Assembly (NCBI GenBank): GCA_025936115.1
Contig: JAICTZ010000004.1
Location: 279,667 to 343,666 of the forward strand
Length of the DNA stretch: 64,000 nucleotides
Direction: 5' to 3'
Source of the DNA: Polyangiaceae bacterium
GTDB lineage: Bacteria > Myxococcota_A > Polyangia > Polyangiales > Polyangiaceae
Shown here: positions 35,820-44,160 of the stretch, in pieces
How positions within the stretch are numbered: position 1 is the first letter of the stretch
How the letters are laid out: each line of letters opens with the position of its first letter
Position numbers and translations under genes: made by a program
Notes under the pieces: model-generated
Database searches by the model: none
What the model saw: the letters and a program-made list of their open reading frames with translations, nothing else
What the model was told of the DNA's origin: nothing

Positions 35820-36263
35820 ATGCGGCAAACCCCGCAAAGAGGACGCTTGGTAGCGCTCGTCGCCTTCGGCGTCGCGCTTGGAGTTGCAAGCAATGCCGCA
35901 GCCGAACCCAGGCTCGGTGCCGACCGCGCCGAGCTCCGGCGACAGCTCGTGGAGCTTCAGCGTCGAGAGCGCGCGCTCGAGGACAAGATCCGCCGCATCG
36001 ATGCGGAGCTGGCGCGCGAAGCCACCACGCGAGCAGTTGCGTCGCGCACGTTGGGCCGAGCGAAGCCAGCCGCTGCGGTGGATTGCCTGCTGCCGTATTA
36101 CTTGGATCTCACGGGCATCAAGCACCTGCGTCCGGAGTGTCTCGAAGCCGCCGGCCAGTCCTCCTGCGACCCGCCGTACGCCGTAGACGAACAAGGTGTG
36201 CGCCACTTCAGAACAGGCTGCGCGTCCGCCGTAGCGCTCCCGAGCAAGCGCGCGGACGAGTAA
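35820..36263 (+). CDS. Exported coiled-coil protein with four cysteines
   Basis: This 147-residue protein has a signal peptide (LVALVAFGVALGVASNAAA|EP). A coiled coil follows (~33-70, RAELRRQLVELQRRERALED, heptad pattern with charged flanks). The compact C-terminus carries four cysteines (VDCLLPYYLDLTGIKHLRPE, CLEAAG, SSCDPPY, FRTGCASA), probably two disulphides. The first half recalls the protein at 41080-41613, which also has a short coiled coil after its signal. No family recognised. It is divergent from the TMTC-like gene. Confidence 0.7.
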   Translation: MRQTPQRGRLVALVAFGVALGVASNAAAEPRLGADRAELRRQLVELQRRERALEDKIRRIDAELAREATTRAVASRTLGRAKPAAAVDCLLPYYLDLTGIKHLRPECLEAAGQSSCDPPYAVDEQGVRHFRTGCASAVALPSKRADE

Positions 36264-36273
36264 TTCGGCGTTT

Positions 36274-36840
36274 TTAGCGCAGTACCTGGTCGGAGAGCAA
36301 CACCAGCCCGGCGATGGGCGCGATCAAGCCGAGCGCCGTGCCGAGCAAGTAGCTGCGGAAGCGCACGTTCGAGAGTGCGAGCGCGTAGTTCAGCTGCGGT
36401 GCCATCCAAAGGAGCAGCCGAAGCATGAGGATCGTCCGTATCGGACGCTCTTCGAGCCGCGACAAGACGCGGCGAGCGAATGGCCAGCGAATCGCCGCGA
36501 GTGGCCTGCCGCCGATGCCGCGGACGATCACGAAGCTGACGCTCACGGCGAGCACCGCTCCCGCGAAGGCGAGTACACCACCAAAAGCCGGCCCATACGC
36601 GAGTACCGCGGCGGCCACGAAGACCACGCCCGGCACGTGGACGAGCTCCCCGACGCAAAACACGAGCACGAAGACGAGCGGCCCCCAGACGCCAGCGGCA
36701 TGAGTCACGGCACGCAGCCGATCGGCCGAGAAGTAGCCGCTGAGCCCGCTGCTCCTGCCCACCACGAGCAGGACGACGGTCACGGCGACGAGGACGGCGA
36801 GCCGCCAAAAGCGCACGGCCCCGCGATCGAGCTCGCTCAT
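36274..36840 (-). CDS. TVP38/TMEM64 (VTT-domain) membrane protein
   Basis: This 188-residue inner-membrane protein has the VTT/SNARE-associated fold. Helix 1 is VLVAVTVVLLVVGRSSGL. The re-entrant core is GELVHVPGVVFVAAAVLAYG (family motif with the Pro-Gly turn), followed by GPAFGGVLAFAGAVLAVSVS. LRLLLWMAPQLNYALALSNV corresponds to the second re-entrant loop. DedA and TMEM64 relatives move lipids across membranes. The start ATG 36840 lies 1 bp after the AraC stop, so the two are one operon. Confidence 0.85.
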   Translation of the reverse strand: MSELDRGAVRFWRLAVLVAVTVVLLVVGRSSGLSGYFSADRLRAVTHAAGVWGPLVFVLVFCVGELVHVPGVVFVAAAVLAYGPAFGGVLAFAGAVLAVSVSFVIVRGIGGRPLAAIRWPFARRVLSRLEERPIRTILMLRLLLWMAPQLNYALALSNVRFRSYLLGTALGLIAPIAGLVLLSDQVLR

Positions 36841-36841
36841 C

Positions 36842-37624
36842 TCAACCGAGGGAAGGAGCCGCACCGAGCTCGCCGAGGAGCGCGCGCGGCGTCACGCCTG
36901 CGATCGCACGGAAGTCGGCGATGAGATGAGCTTGATCGTAGTAGCCGGCCACGGCCGCGATGCTTGCCCAGGTCGCGCGAGCGTCTTGCCGGGCGGCGCG
37001 TAGCGCGTGATGGAAGCGCGTCAGCTTCGTGAACGACTTGGGACTCATGCCGACGGTTTCGCGGAACACGCGCCGAAGGTGCCGCTCACTCACCCCGAGG
37101 TCGTCGGCGACGGCGCACACGTTGGCGCTCGTGAGTCGGTCCGCGGCGGCGAGCGCGAGCTCCGCGCGAGCGCTTCGCGGATCGGCGGCGGCAAGGCGTT
37201 CGGCGATCGCGCTCTCCAGGATGCGCGCGGCCCGAACCGGGTCGCGGGCGCCGGCTAGCCGATCGCAAAGTCGCCGTGTCGCGGCGTCACCCCACAGATC
37301 CTCGAGCGCGACGATGCGCGCGGCCATCGCGGAGGCGGGCAGGCCGAGCACCGCGTCCGCCATGCCCAGTCGAAGGCGCGCCGTCACGGTTCGCTGCCCG
37401 GCGCGGATGATCTTCCGGTGCACCCTGTCGCGTCCGCCGAACGCGTGGACGTCGAGACCACCGCGCGCGGACGGTCCGAACCGAGCCACGAGATGGATTT
37501 CTGGACGGGGAATCGACACGCCGGGACCGTCGCGATCGCACTCGTAGACGGACAGCGCCGCGACCGCGGACGTGGGCGACGCGCTCGGCGCTATGCGTCC
37601 TGGCTGAACGACGCTCGCGAGCAT
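36842..37624 (-). CDS. AraC-family transcriptional regulator
   Basis: This AraC-type activator has 260 residues. The N-terminal ~150 residues form a ligand domain (HLVARFGPSARGGLDVHAFG) like the DUF6597 group of regulators. The C-terminal double helix-turn-helix (~165-255) contains VCAVADDLGVSERHLRRVFR, TVGMSPKSFTKLTRFHHALR, and the second motif IAAVAGYYDQAHLIADFRAI followed by AGVTPRALL. Start ATG 37624. It is divergent from the epimerase gene (99 bp gap) and co-directional with the VTT gene 1 bp on, which may be its target. Confidence 0.88.
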   Translation of the reverse strand: MLASVVQPGRIAPSASPTSAVAALSVYECDRDGPGVSIPRPEIHLVARFGPSARGGLDVHAFGGRDRVHRKIIRAGQRTVTARLRLGMADAVLGLPASAMAARIVALEDLWGDAATRRLCDRLAGARDPVRAARILESAIAERLAAADPRSARAELALAAADRLTSANVCAVADDLGVSERHLRRVFRETVGMSPKSFTKLTRFHHALRAARQDARATWASIAAVAGYYDQAHLIADFRAIAGVTPRALLGELGAAPSLG

Positions 37625-37711
37625 GGGACGATTCTGAGTGCGCCCGTGGCGGTCCGCAAGCTACCGAGCACGCCGGTCCGTTTTTTCCAAGCTGCGCGGC
37701 GCGCGGGTGCC

Positions 37712-37717
37712 TAGGTT
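37712..37717 (+). promoter_or_regulatory. TAGGTT -10-like box, leaderless start candidate
   Basis: TAGGTT ends 6 nt before the epimerase ATG, and there is no Shine-Dalgarno in between. Confidence 0.35.
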
Positions 37718-37723
37718 TCGCGC

Positions 37724-38548
37724 ATGAGGATCCTCGTCACCGGAGCGACCGGAAAAGTCGGTAGTCGACTGAGCAAACGACTCGCCCAGCGCGGGGATCG
37801 GGTGCGCGCCCTCGTGCGCGATCGCACGAGGGCGCAGCTCGGCGAGGCTCGCATCGAGCTCGCCCAGGGTGATTTGCTCGAGCTGGATTCACTCGCGGCC
37901 GCTCTGCGCGATATCGACGTCGTGGTCCATTGCGCGGCGTTCTTCCGGGGCGCGACTCCCGAGCAAGCGCACGCCGTCAACGATGTGGGCACGCAGCACC
38001 TCGCGCGGGCTGCTCGCGCCGCCGCCGTGAAGCGCTTCATCTTCACGAGCACCGGCTTGGTCTACGGCCCGAACGGCGGCCGCCTCGCCAAGGAGGACGA
38101 CCCCTGCGCACCGACGGCAGCATACCCGCTGAGCAAGCTAGCGGCAGAGCGCTTCCTCTTCGCGCTCGAAGGGCTCGACGTGCGCGTACTTCGGCTCCCG
38201 TTCGTGTACGGCGACGGCGATCCGCACATCGCAGAAGCGATCCCGATGCTGCGCGGCTTGCCGCCGACTCAACGCATGTCGCTCGGCCATCACGTCGACG
38301 TCGCGCAAGCCGTCGCGCGATTCATCGACGCGCCGTCGCCCCCGCATCGCATCTACAACGTGGTCGATGACGAAGCGCCCGAGCTTGCCGCGCTGTTCGC
38401 GTCCGTGGGCGAACCGCCGCCGGACGGTTCGAACGCCGAGATGGCGCGCCATTTCGACACCTTGCTCGACGGCCGCCTCATCCGCGAGGAACTCGGCTTC
38501 AAACCCGAGTTCCCTCGCCTCGCAGACGCGATCGCCGCAGGCGCCTAG
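37724..38548 (+). CDS. NAD(P)-dependent epimerase/dehydratase
   Basis: This is an extended short-chain dehydrogenase of 274 residues. The cofactor loop MRILVTGATGKVGSRLSKRL is followed by DLLELDSLAAALRDIDVVVH, the serine-containing strand FIFTSTGLVYGP, and the catalytic YxxxK in TAAYPLSKLAAERFLF. A substrate-side loop reads VLRLPFVYGDGDPHI. This is the layout of nucleotide-sugar epimerases, but the protein is shorter and closer to the generic NmrA/epimerase group. Start ATG 37724 directly precedes the Rossmann strand. Substrate unknown. Confidence 0.9.
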   Translation: MRILVTGATGKVGSRLSKRLAQRGDRVRALVRDRTRAQLGEARIELAQGDLLELDSLAAALRDIDVVVHCAAFFRGATPEQAHAVNDVGTQHLARAARAAAVKRFIFTSTGLVYGPNGGRLAKEDDPCAPTAAYPLSKLAAERFLFALEGLDVRVLRLPFVYGDGDPHIAEAIPMLRGLPPTQRMSLGHHVDVAQAVARFIDAPSPPHRIYNVVDDEAPELAALFASVGEPPPDGSNAEMARHFDTLLDGRLIREELGFKPEFPRLADAIAAGA

Positions 38549-38598
38549 ACTCGAGTTGGGCGGTCTTGGCTAAACGCGCGGACTCCGTCGACGGCGCG

Positions 38599-38604
38599 TA
38601 TAAT
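38599..38604 (+). promoter_or_regulatory. TATAAT -10 box, leaderless start candidate
   Basis: A perfect TATAAT in GC-rich DNA ends 7 nt before the DUF4336 ATG. At this spacing transcription would begin at the ATG. I see no matching -35 element. Confidence 0.5.
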
Positions 38605-38611
38605 CGCGGCG

Positions 38612-39310
38612 ATGGACTTGCAGGAGCTCGTTCGCGATCAGATCTGGCTCGCGCCGTATCCCGTGAAGCTCGCGGGCGCGCGCTTCGAGGCGCGCATGAC
38701 GCTCGCACGGCGGAGCGACGGTGCGCTGCTCGTGCACTCGCCGGGTCCGATGGACGACGCCCTACGTGGTCGAATCGAGACGCTCGGGCGAGTGGCAGTC
38801 ATCGTCGCGCCCGGCAACTTCCATCACCTTCACGTCGCAGCCTGCCAGCGGGCGTTCCCGGACGCCGAGACGTGGATTTGCCCGGGTGTCGAACGCAAGC
38901 AGCGCGCGCTGCGCTACGACGGCATCCTCGGTGACAGCGCGCCGCCCTGCTTGAGTCCGGACTTCGCGCTTGCCGGCGTGTTCGGGCGGCTCATGAGCGA
39001 GGTGGCGATGCTGCACAGGCCGAGCCGCACACTCTTGCTCGTCGATCTCATCGAGAACATCGGGGACCAGACGCCGGGAACCAATTGGCTACTGAAGGCG
39101 TGCTGGAAATTATTCCGCATGTGGAACGTGGCCGTACCGGCGCCGGAGTACCGCTTCGGGTGGCGGAACAGCGCTGAAAACCGTGCGACGCTGGAGAAGA
39201 TCGTCAGCTGGGACTTCGAGCGAATCGTTATCGCGCACGGCGACCTCATAGAACACGACGCCAAAGCGATCGCGCGGCGAGCTTGGCGTCTCGATCCGAA
39301 CGTGACTTGA
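38612..39310 (+). CDS. DUF4336-family metallo-hydrolase-fold protein
   Basis: This 232-residue cytosolic protein fits the DUF4336 family, a metallo-beta-lactamase-like fold. The N-terminus is LVRDQIWLAPYPVKLAGARF. The family core is the LVHSPGPMDDAL strand-loop, then VAVIVAPGNFHHLHVAACQR (NFHH, a partial metal motif) and FPDAETWICPGVERKQ. Late residues LLLVDLIENIG and the final histidine in IVIAHGDLIE match the remaining metal positions of the fold. A TATAAT directly precedes the start ATG 38612. It is a distant cousin of the gene at 20777-21655. Activity unknown. Confidence 0.85.
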   Translation: MDLQELVRDQIWLAPYPVKLAGARFEARMTLARRSDGALLVHSPGPMDDALRGRIETLGRVAVIVAPGNFHHLHVAACQRAFPDAETWICPGVERKQRALRYDGILGDSAPPCLSPDFALAGVFGRLMSEVAMLHRPSRTLLLVDLIENIGDQTPGTNWLLKACWKLFRMWNVAVPAPEYRFGWRNSAENRATLEKIVSWDFERIVIAHGDLIEHDAKAIARRAWRLDPNVT

Positions 39311-39473
39311 GCGCTGCAATCGGCTTCACGACCGGGCGTGCGCAGTGGCACGAAGGGCAACAATCCGTTCGTTTATCGGTCGATTTCTATATCACTCGGC
39401 TGGGCCGAATTCTTTCGCGGGGAAGGTCACCACAAGATTGATCAAGCAGGCGGGCCGTGGGAATGCCCAAAGC

Positions 39474-40844
39474 ATGAAGCACGCCGCATTACTTGCCAGC
39501 TTGTTGGCCTCGACGGTCGCTTGTGGAAACACCTCGAACGGCGACGGCACACCGAGCAGCGGAGGTCAGCGTCCTACGCAGACGGGCGGCGCGCCAGCGG
39601 GAGGAGCTACCGGAGGAACCGCTGGTACAGCCGCTTCCGCGCAGGGAGGCGTGGGTGGAAGTACCGCTGTCGCAGGCAACGGCGCCACTGGCGGCTCCGC
39701 CGGCGGAACGGCACCCGGCGGCGCGGGCGGAAGCGGCGCGACCGGAGGCATGCCGGCCGTGGCAGGCGGCACATCTCTCGGCGGCGCGGCGCCACATGGC
39801 GGAAGCTCGGGCGCGGCGGCTGGTAGCGGCGGTCACGTCGCTGGCGCGGGCGGCGGCCTTGGAGGATCCGGCGTCGGTGGTCAGACTCACGCCGGAGGCC
39901 AGGCTGGACAGGTATCAAACGGCGGCAGTTCCACCGGGGGAGTTGCCGGAGGAACGGCCGGGGCCGGTGGCGCTCCGCCGAGCAACTGCGTCGGCAAGGC
40001 CTGGCCCACCGCCGATCCCACGGTCAAAGGACCGTTCACGATCACGGCTGACAAGAACGTGGGCCCACTCGCGGGCTACACCCCGGATCCGATCTACGGC
40101 GACACCCAACAGCGATTCAATGTCTACCGCCCGAAGGATCTGGCGACGAGCGGATATTGCCATCCGATTTTGGTATGGGCGAATGGCCACGGCGACAATC
40201 CCGAGCAAAACCCTCCGCTGTGCGTCGTCGACTCTGCGGCCAACAAATGGTGTGGAACCTATCCCGTGCTGATCGAGCAGCTCGCCTCGCACGGCTTCGT
40301 CGTGGTTGCGTCACTCAGCACGACGACCTCGAAGGGCGACCCGCTGCCGACCATCGTCGGCTTGAACTGGCTGCTCGAACAGTCGGAAGACTCCACGAGC
40401 CCGTACTATCACCACCTCGACACGGCCCACATCGGAGCGCTCGGCCACTCGGAAGGCGGACTCTCGACGTGCAAAGCCGCCGCCGATCCGCGTATCAGCG
40501 CGATCGGCACGATATCCGGCACGTCGACGCTCTCGGCACTGCACGGCCCAGCGCTGTTCATCTGCGGCGGACAGGACACCGTCGTCTCGTGCGACAGCGT
40601 GGCGGCCACCTACAACACCGTGAAAGATCAACCGGCGATGATGATGGACAACCTGTCCGCCGATCACGGTGGCTGGGAATATCAGAACGGCGCCAAGGGC
40701 CCCGACATCTTCGCGATGACCGCCTGGTTCAGGGTGCAGCTCATGGGCGACACCGCGAATCGCAAGTACTTCTACGGCTCGAGCTGCACGCTGTGCACCG
40801 ACAGCCGCGTCACCGTCATGCGCAACAGCCTGATGACCCAGTAA
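39474..40844 (+). CDS. Lipoprotein alpha/beta hydrolase, chlorophyllase/PET-hydrolase-like
   Basis: This 456-residue lipoprotein begins MKHAALLASLLASTVACG with lipobox STVAC, then has a Gly/Ala-rich linker (~25-165). The C-terminal ~290 residues are an alpha/beta hydrolase of the chlorophyllase/dienelactone type. HPILVWANGHGDNPEQNPPL provides the oxyanion strand. The nucleophile is the serine in IGALGHSEGGLSTCKAAA, with the acid Asp probably in LFICGGQDTVVSC and the His in LSADHGGWEYQ. Extra cysteines suggest disulphides. It should act as an esterase or polyesterase at the cell surface. ATG 39474 is chosen because the signal peptide starts there. Confidence 0.85.
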   Translation: MKHAALLASLLASTVACGNTSNGDGTPSSGGQRPTQTGGAPAGGATGGTAGTAASAQGGVGGSTAVAGNGATGGSAGGTAPGGAGGSGATGGMPAVAGGTSLGGAAPHGGSSGAAAGSGGHVAGAGGGLGGSGVGGQTHAGGQAGQVSNGGSSTGGVAGGTAGAGGAPPSNCVGKAWPTADPTVKGPFTITADKNVGPLAGYTPDPIYGDTQQRFNVYRPKDLATSGYCHPILVWANGHGDNPEQNPPLCVVDSAANKWCGTYPVLIEQLASHGFVVVASLSTTTSKGDPLPTIVGLNWLLEQSEDSTSPYYHHLDTAHIGALGHSEGGLSTCKAAADPRISAIGTISGTSTLSALHGPALFICGGQDTVVSCDSVAATYNTVKDQPAMMMDNLSADHGGWEYQNGAKGPDIFAMTAWFRVQLMGDTANRKYFYGSSCTLCTDSRVTVMRNSLMTQ

Positions 40845-41040
40845 ACGGCAGCTCGATACCTTCGAGTCGCCGAGCGGCCTCGAGCTCGTCCGCCAGGCGC
40901 CGAATCCGCGCGCGCACCCACCTCTTCATCCGCACGGCGCTCTTGTGCGCTTCGACCGAAGTGTCGGGGTAGTCGCTCAGCGTCAGCAAGAACGGGCATC
41001 CGCGACAACGCTGGGGCCGGACCTCCTCCAACGGCGAGGC
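40816..41040 (-). pseudogene. C-terminal fragment of a TetR-family regulator
   Basis: The minus strand reads RPQRCRGCPFLLTLSDYPDT, then VEAHKSAVRMKRWVRARIRR and LADELEAARRL before a stop at 40816. The 'RGC.FL....EYPD...H..v...r.W.r' pattern is the ligand-domain helix of LmrA/YxaF-like TetR regulators. The DNA-binding half and the first ligand-domain helices are missing: upstream of 41041 lies the start region of another gene. The fragment's end overlaps the hydrolase gene by 29 bp. Confidence 0.5.
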
Positions 41041-41079
41041 TGGGTGAGCCCACCTTCCTGTGCTACTTTATTAGTAGCG

Positions 41080-41613
41080 ATGCGGCCGCCCTCGACGCTC
41101 GTATTTCTACTGCTCTGCGGCGGGCTGCCGGGCTGCGGAGCGAGCGCGTCGAGGGCCCATCTAGCCGCGGCAGAGTCGGAAGCGCGGTCCGCGCGCGCGG
41201 AAGCGATACGCGAGCACGTCCAGCTCATCGAGCTCGATGCACGACTGCTCGAGCTGGAACGCCGTTTGGCAAGTCAGACGCGTCCCTGTGAAAGGACGCC
41301 CGATCCGCGCGTCGCGCCGGCGGAGGCTCGGCCGAGGACGGAGCCGCTACGCTCGCAAGGTGACTTCTTGGCGGAGGCTCGTGTGGCCGCACCGGTCGCC
41401 GTACCACCGATCGCCCAGGTCGCCGTCAGCATGCCGCCCCAAGCGGCGACTGCGGCTTCGGACCGAGGACGCGTCGAGCAGCTGCTCAACGAGCTACGCG
41501 AGTACGGCTTCGATCTGCACGGCGGTCTCTCACTCGAACGCCGCGAAGCGCTGCGCGTGCTCTTGCGACGCGAACGCCAGCTCGACTTGATGAATCCGTG
41601 GGACGGACACTAA
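41080..41613 (+). CDS. Lipoprotein with coiled coil, unknown function
   Basis: This 177-residue lipoprotein has an N-terminus (TLVFLLLCGGLPGCGAS) ending in lipobox LPGC. A coiled coil (~25-68; AHLAAAESEARSARAEAIRE, LIELDARLLELERRL) and a Pro/Ala-rich spacer follow. A C-terminal helical segment (~130-175) reads GRVEQLLNELREYGFDLHGG and LSLERREALRVLLRRERQLD. The last segment resembles short helical repeats seen in myxobacterial envelope proteins, but I cannot name the family. Start ATG 41080; the Shine-Dalgarno is weak. Confidence 0.7.
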   Translation: MRPPSTLVFLLLCGGLPGCGASASRAHLAAAESEARSARAEAIREHVQLIELDARLLELERRLASQTRPCERTPDPRVAPAEARPRTEPLRSQGDFLAEARVAAPVAVPPIAQVAVSMPPQAATAASDRGRVEQLLNELREYGFDLHGGLSLERREALRVLLRRERQLDLMNPWDGH

Positions 41614-41675
41614 CGACGATCGCTGCCGTCTCCTTGCAGGCGACGTAGGTTACGAGCTCGCGTGTTTCCCCGTGC

Positions 41676-41681
41676 TAGCGT
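41676..41681 (+). promoter_or_regulatory. TAGCGT -10-like box, leaderless start candidate
   Basis: TAGCGT ends 7 nt before the GST-like ATG at 41689; no Shine-Dalgarno is present. Confidence 0.3.
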
Positions 41682-41688
41682 CGGCGCG

Positions 41689-42495
41689 ATGAGTTCGCTC
41701 ACGTTCGTCGACGTCGACACCGCGCGCGCCGCGAGCGGCCCACGTTTGGTGGTCGCCGGTGGTCTCCCGAGCCCGTGGTCCGAAGCAGCAAAAGGGATCT
41801 TCCACGTGAAGGGCTTGCCCGTCCTGGTGCTCGGCTATCCGCGCGTCGACGAGGCACTTCGGGCCTGGACCGGCGCCATGAACGTGCCGGTGTTGCTCAC
41901 TGACGACGAGCCGCCGCGGACCGGCTGGGCCGAAATTCTCGCCTTCGCCGAACGTCGGGGCGGCTCGGTCTCGCTCATCCCCACCGAGCCCGAAGCGCGC
42001 ATCCGCCACCATGGCCTCGCCCACGAGCTCTGCGGCGAGGGCGGGTTCGGCTGGTGTGCGCGGCTCGTCATGATCGACGGCGGGCTCACGTCCGGCGGCT
42101 CGCGCTCGTTCTCGGTGCCGATCGCCCAGTACCTCGCCGGCAAATACAGCTACGAACCCGAGCAGGTCCCGGCCGCGCTCGCACGCATGCGCGAGATCCT
42201 CGCGCTCTTCGACGGCGTGCTTGCCCGCAGCCGCGCCGCCGGACACCGCTACTTGCTGGGCGCAGAGCTGACGGCTCTCGATATCTACCTGGCGACCTTC
42301 CTGACGCACGCGCTACCGCTCGCCGACGCCGACTGCCCGCAACTGCTCCCGCGCGTGCGCCCGGGGTTCGCCTATTTGGTCGAGCAAATCGGCGCTGACA
42401 TCCCGCCGCCGCTCATCGCGCACCGCAAGTACGTCTTCGAGACGCACCTGCCGTGGCCGATCGTGCTGCGCGCGGAGAATCCTTCGACAGCTTGA
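41689..42495 (+). CDS. Glutathione S-transferase-like protein
   Basis: This is a GST-fold protein of 268 residues. The N-terminal thioredoxin-like part is LVVAGGLPSPWSEAAKGIFH, then VKGLPVLVLGYPR and MNVPVLLTDDEPPRTGWAEI, where 'VPVL' is the cis-Pro strand and E is the glutathione-binding position. The C-terminal helical domain contains the N-capping box LLGAELTALDIYLATFLTHA. At 268 aa it is longer than usual, with a 50-residue insert around GEGGFGWCARLVMIDGGLTS. Substrate unknown; monocistronic. Confidence 0.78.
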   Translation: MSSLTFVDVDTARAASGPRLVVAGGLPSPWSEAAKGIFHVKGLPVLVLGYPRVDEALRAWTGAMNVPVLLTDDEPPRTGWAEILAFAERRGGSVSLIPTEPEARIRHHGLAHELCGEGGFGWCARLVMIDGGLTSGGSRSFSVPIAQYLAGKYSYEPEQVPAALARMREILALFDGVLARSRAAGHRYLLGAELTALDIYLATFLTHALPLADADCPQLLPRVRPGFAYLVEQIGADIPPPLIAHRKYVFETHLPWPIVLRAENPSTA

Positions 42496-42550
42496 CTCGA
42501 CGCCAGGCGGGCCTCTGCAGCGCCATACCCGCGCGGCAACGCAGGTGCGG

Positions 42551-43354
42551 TCACCTCGTCTCGCCGGGGTGATAGCCGAGCTCGGCGCTTGCCAGAGGCA
42601 ATTGTGCTTCTGGTTTGTCGAGGAAGTGCTCGATGAGGGGGATCACCCGCTCGGGTTCTGAAGACAGGGCGAAGTGGCTCGCACTCGGGATCACCGCGAG
42701 CTCGGCGCGCGGAATCAGGCGCACGGTCTCCACGGAGTGCTCAAAGCGCACGAAGTCGTGGTCGCCTTGGATGATGAGCATGGGCGCCTTGATGGACGTG
42801 AGCTCTTGCTTCGAGAAGCCACCCCACCGAATGCTCGCGATCTTGTCGTAGATCCTCGGCCAATAGGTCGGGTCGGGTGCGACCTTCTCGTAGCTCTCTC
42901 GTTGAAACCGAATCTGGCTGCCCTCTGCGGTGGGCGGTCGATCATGGCGGGTCATCGAGGGCTCGAGCGTGGCGGGAGGCGGGGCGAACGTTGCCGCGTA
43001 GGTCACCACGCGACGGACGAGCTCGGGACGGCGCACCGCGATCATGGCCACGGTGTTGCCGCCGTAGCTTTCACCGAGGAAGTCGGCCTTCGCGATGCCG
43101 AGATGCGCGAGCAGCGCGACCACGTCCTCGAAGTACTGCTCGATGGATAGGGGACGATCCGGTAGGTCGCGGGTGCGACCGTGCCCTTGGAGGTCGACCG
43201 TCATGACGGCGCGGTGCTTTGCGAGCAGCGGAAATGACTTCAGCCCCGCGAACCCGAAGGCAGGCGGAACGAAGACGAGCGGCTCGCCCGCTCCCTCGAC
43301 TTCGTAGTACATCTCGAGCCCGTTGATGGGCGCATGGCCGTGGATCTCTTTCAT
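42551..43354 (-). CDS. Alpha/beta hydrolase
   Basis: This is a compact cytosolic alpha/beta hydrolase of 267 residues. The oxyanion loop region is EPLVFVPPAFGFAGLKSF. The 'D..GHG.S' segment is VDLQGHGRTRDLPDRPLSIE, the nucleophile serine lies in ADFLGESYGGNTVAMIAV, the acid in LIIQGDHDFVRFEHS, and the histidine in VIPSASHFALSSEPER. This is the common alpha/beta-hydrolase-1 layout, shared by many esterases, C-C hydrolases and haloperoxidase-like proteins. The start ATG 43354 gives a normal N-terminus. Substrate unknown. Confidence 0.88.
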   Translation of the reverse strand: MKEIHGHAPINGLEMYYEVEGAGEPLVFVPPAFGFAGLKSFPLLAKHRAVMTVDLQGHGRTRDLPDRPLSIEQYFEDVVALLAHLGIAKADFLGESYGGNTVAMIAVRRPELVRRVVTYAATFAPPPATLEPSMTRHDRPPTAEGSQIRFQRESYEKVAPDPTYWPRIYDKIASIRWGGFSKQELTSIKAPMLIIQGDHDFVRFEHSVETVRLIPRAELAVIPSASHFALSSEPERVIPLIEHFLDKPEAQLPLASAELGYHPGETR

Positions 43355-43404
43355 GCTCGCTCCGCGCGCGTGTATTGCCGTTTACGTCGCATATCGCGCG
43401 TCTT

Positions 43405-44160
43405 TCAGCGCGAATATTCGTCGTGGCGCTTCCACCATGGACCTGACTCGTTTCGTCCTTTCGGCGCGCGATCGAGCCATTGGTTCGCACCCCACAGCCC
43501 ATCGAGGCCCCGCGCGTAAGTCGAGTAAGTATGATACACGACGCCGTCCTCCTCGCTCACGAACGCGCTCATCCCGGGCCGTTCGCGTAAGTACGTCGGA
43601 GTGTCGACGCCGCACGTCGTGGCGTGCGAGCTCGCGCCTCCGCCGGCCGGAGCCCGCTCGCGTTTCGGCTCATGACGATAGTTGTAGTCGATGCCCGTAC
43701 CGAACTGCTCCTCCGGGCTGAAGCCGACGCCGAAGTCCGCGTTGAAGTCACCGCCGAACGACGAGGCCCACGGGAACGTCCAGCCCATGCGCCGCTTGTA
43801 CGCGACGAGCTTCGGCAGCGGCGCACGCGATACCGCCCAGAGCATGACGTCGTGCTCTGCGAGATGAACCGTGAAGCCGTTGAAGCCGTCCGCGATGAAC
43901 GAGCAGGAGGGACAACCCGCTGCGTAATCGGCCCCGAACATGAAGTGGTAAACGAGTAACTGCGAGCGCCCCCTGAACAGATCCTTCAACGTGGCCGGGC
44001 CGTCCTCCGTGTCGAAGTGGTAGTCCTTGACGCGCACCCACGGTAGCTTCTGGCGCTGTTCGGCCAGTGCGTCGCTCTGCCGCGTCAGCTCTTTTTCTGC
44101 CTTCAAGAGCTCGAGGCGTGCCAGAAGCCACTCTTCACGTGTTCCCGTAGCATGTTTCAT
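43405..44160 (-). CDS. DUF899 thioredoxin-like protein
   Basis: This is a 251-residue DUF899 (AhpC-like) protein. The N-terminal helix region is EEWLLARLELLKAEKELTRQ. The core strand and the cysteine site are LLVYHFMFGADYAAGCPSCS with FIADGFNGFTVHLAEHDVML, where the CPSC pair sits at the thioredoxin active-site position. The C-terminal part includes YHTYSTYARGLDGLWGANQW, a strong family marker. Its start overlaps the stop of the small MerC-like gene (ATGA at 44157-44160). The family is uncharacterised; a redox function is the usual suggestion. Confidence 0.92.
   Translation of the reverse strand: MKHATGTREEWLLARLELLKAEKELTRQSDALAEQRQKLPWVRVKDYHFDTEDGPATLKDLFRGRSQLLVYHFMFGADYAAGCPSCSFIADGFNGFTVHLAEHDVMLWAVSRAPLPKLVAYKRRMGWTFPWASSFGGDFNADFGVGFSPEEQFGTGIDYNYRHEPKRERAPAGGGASSHATTCGVDTPTYLRERPGMSAFVSEEDGVVYHTYSTYARGLDGLWGANQWLDRAPKGRNESGPWWKRHDEYSR

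Noticed and set aside
38612..39310. Reading the DUF4336 protein as an active metallo-beta-lactamase
   Set aside because: The HxHxDH zinc motif is absent; only the fold-level pattern fits.
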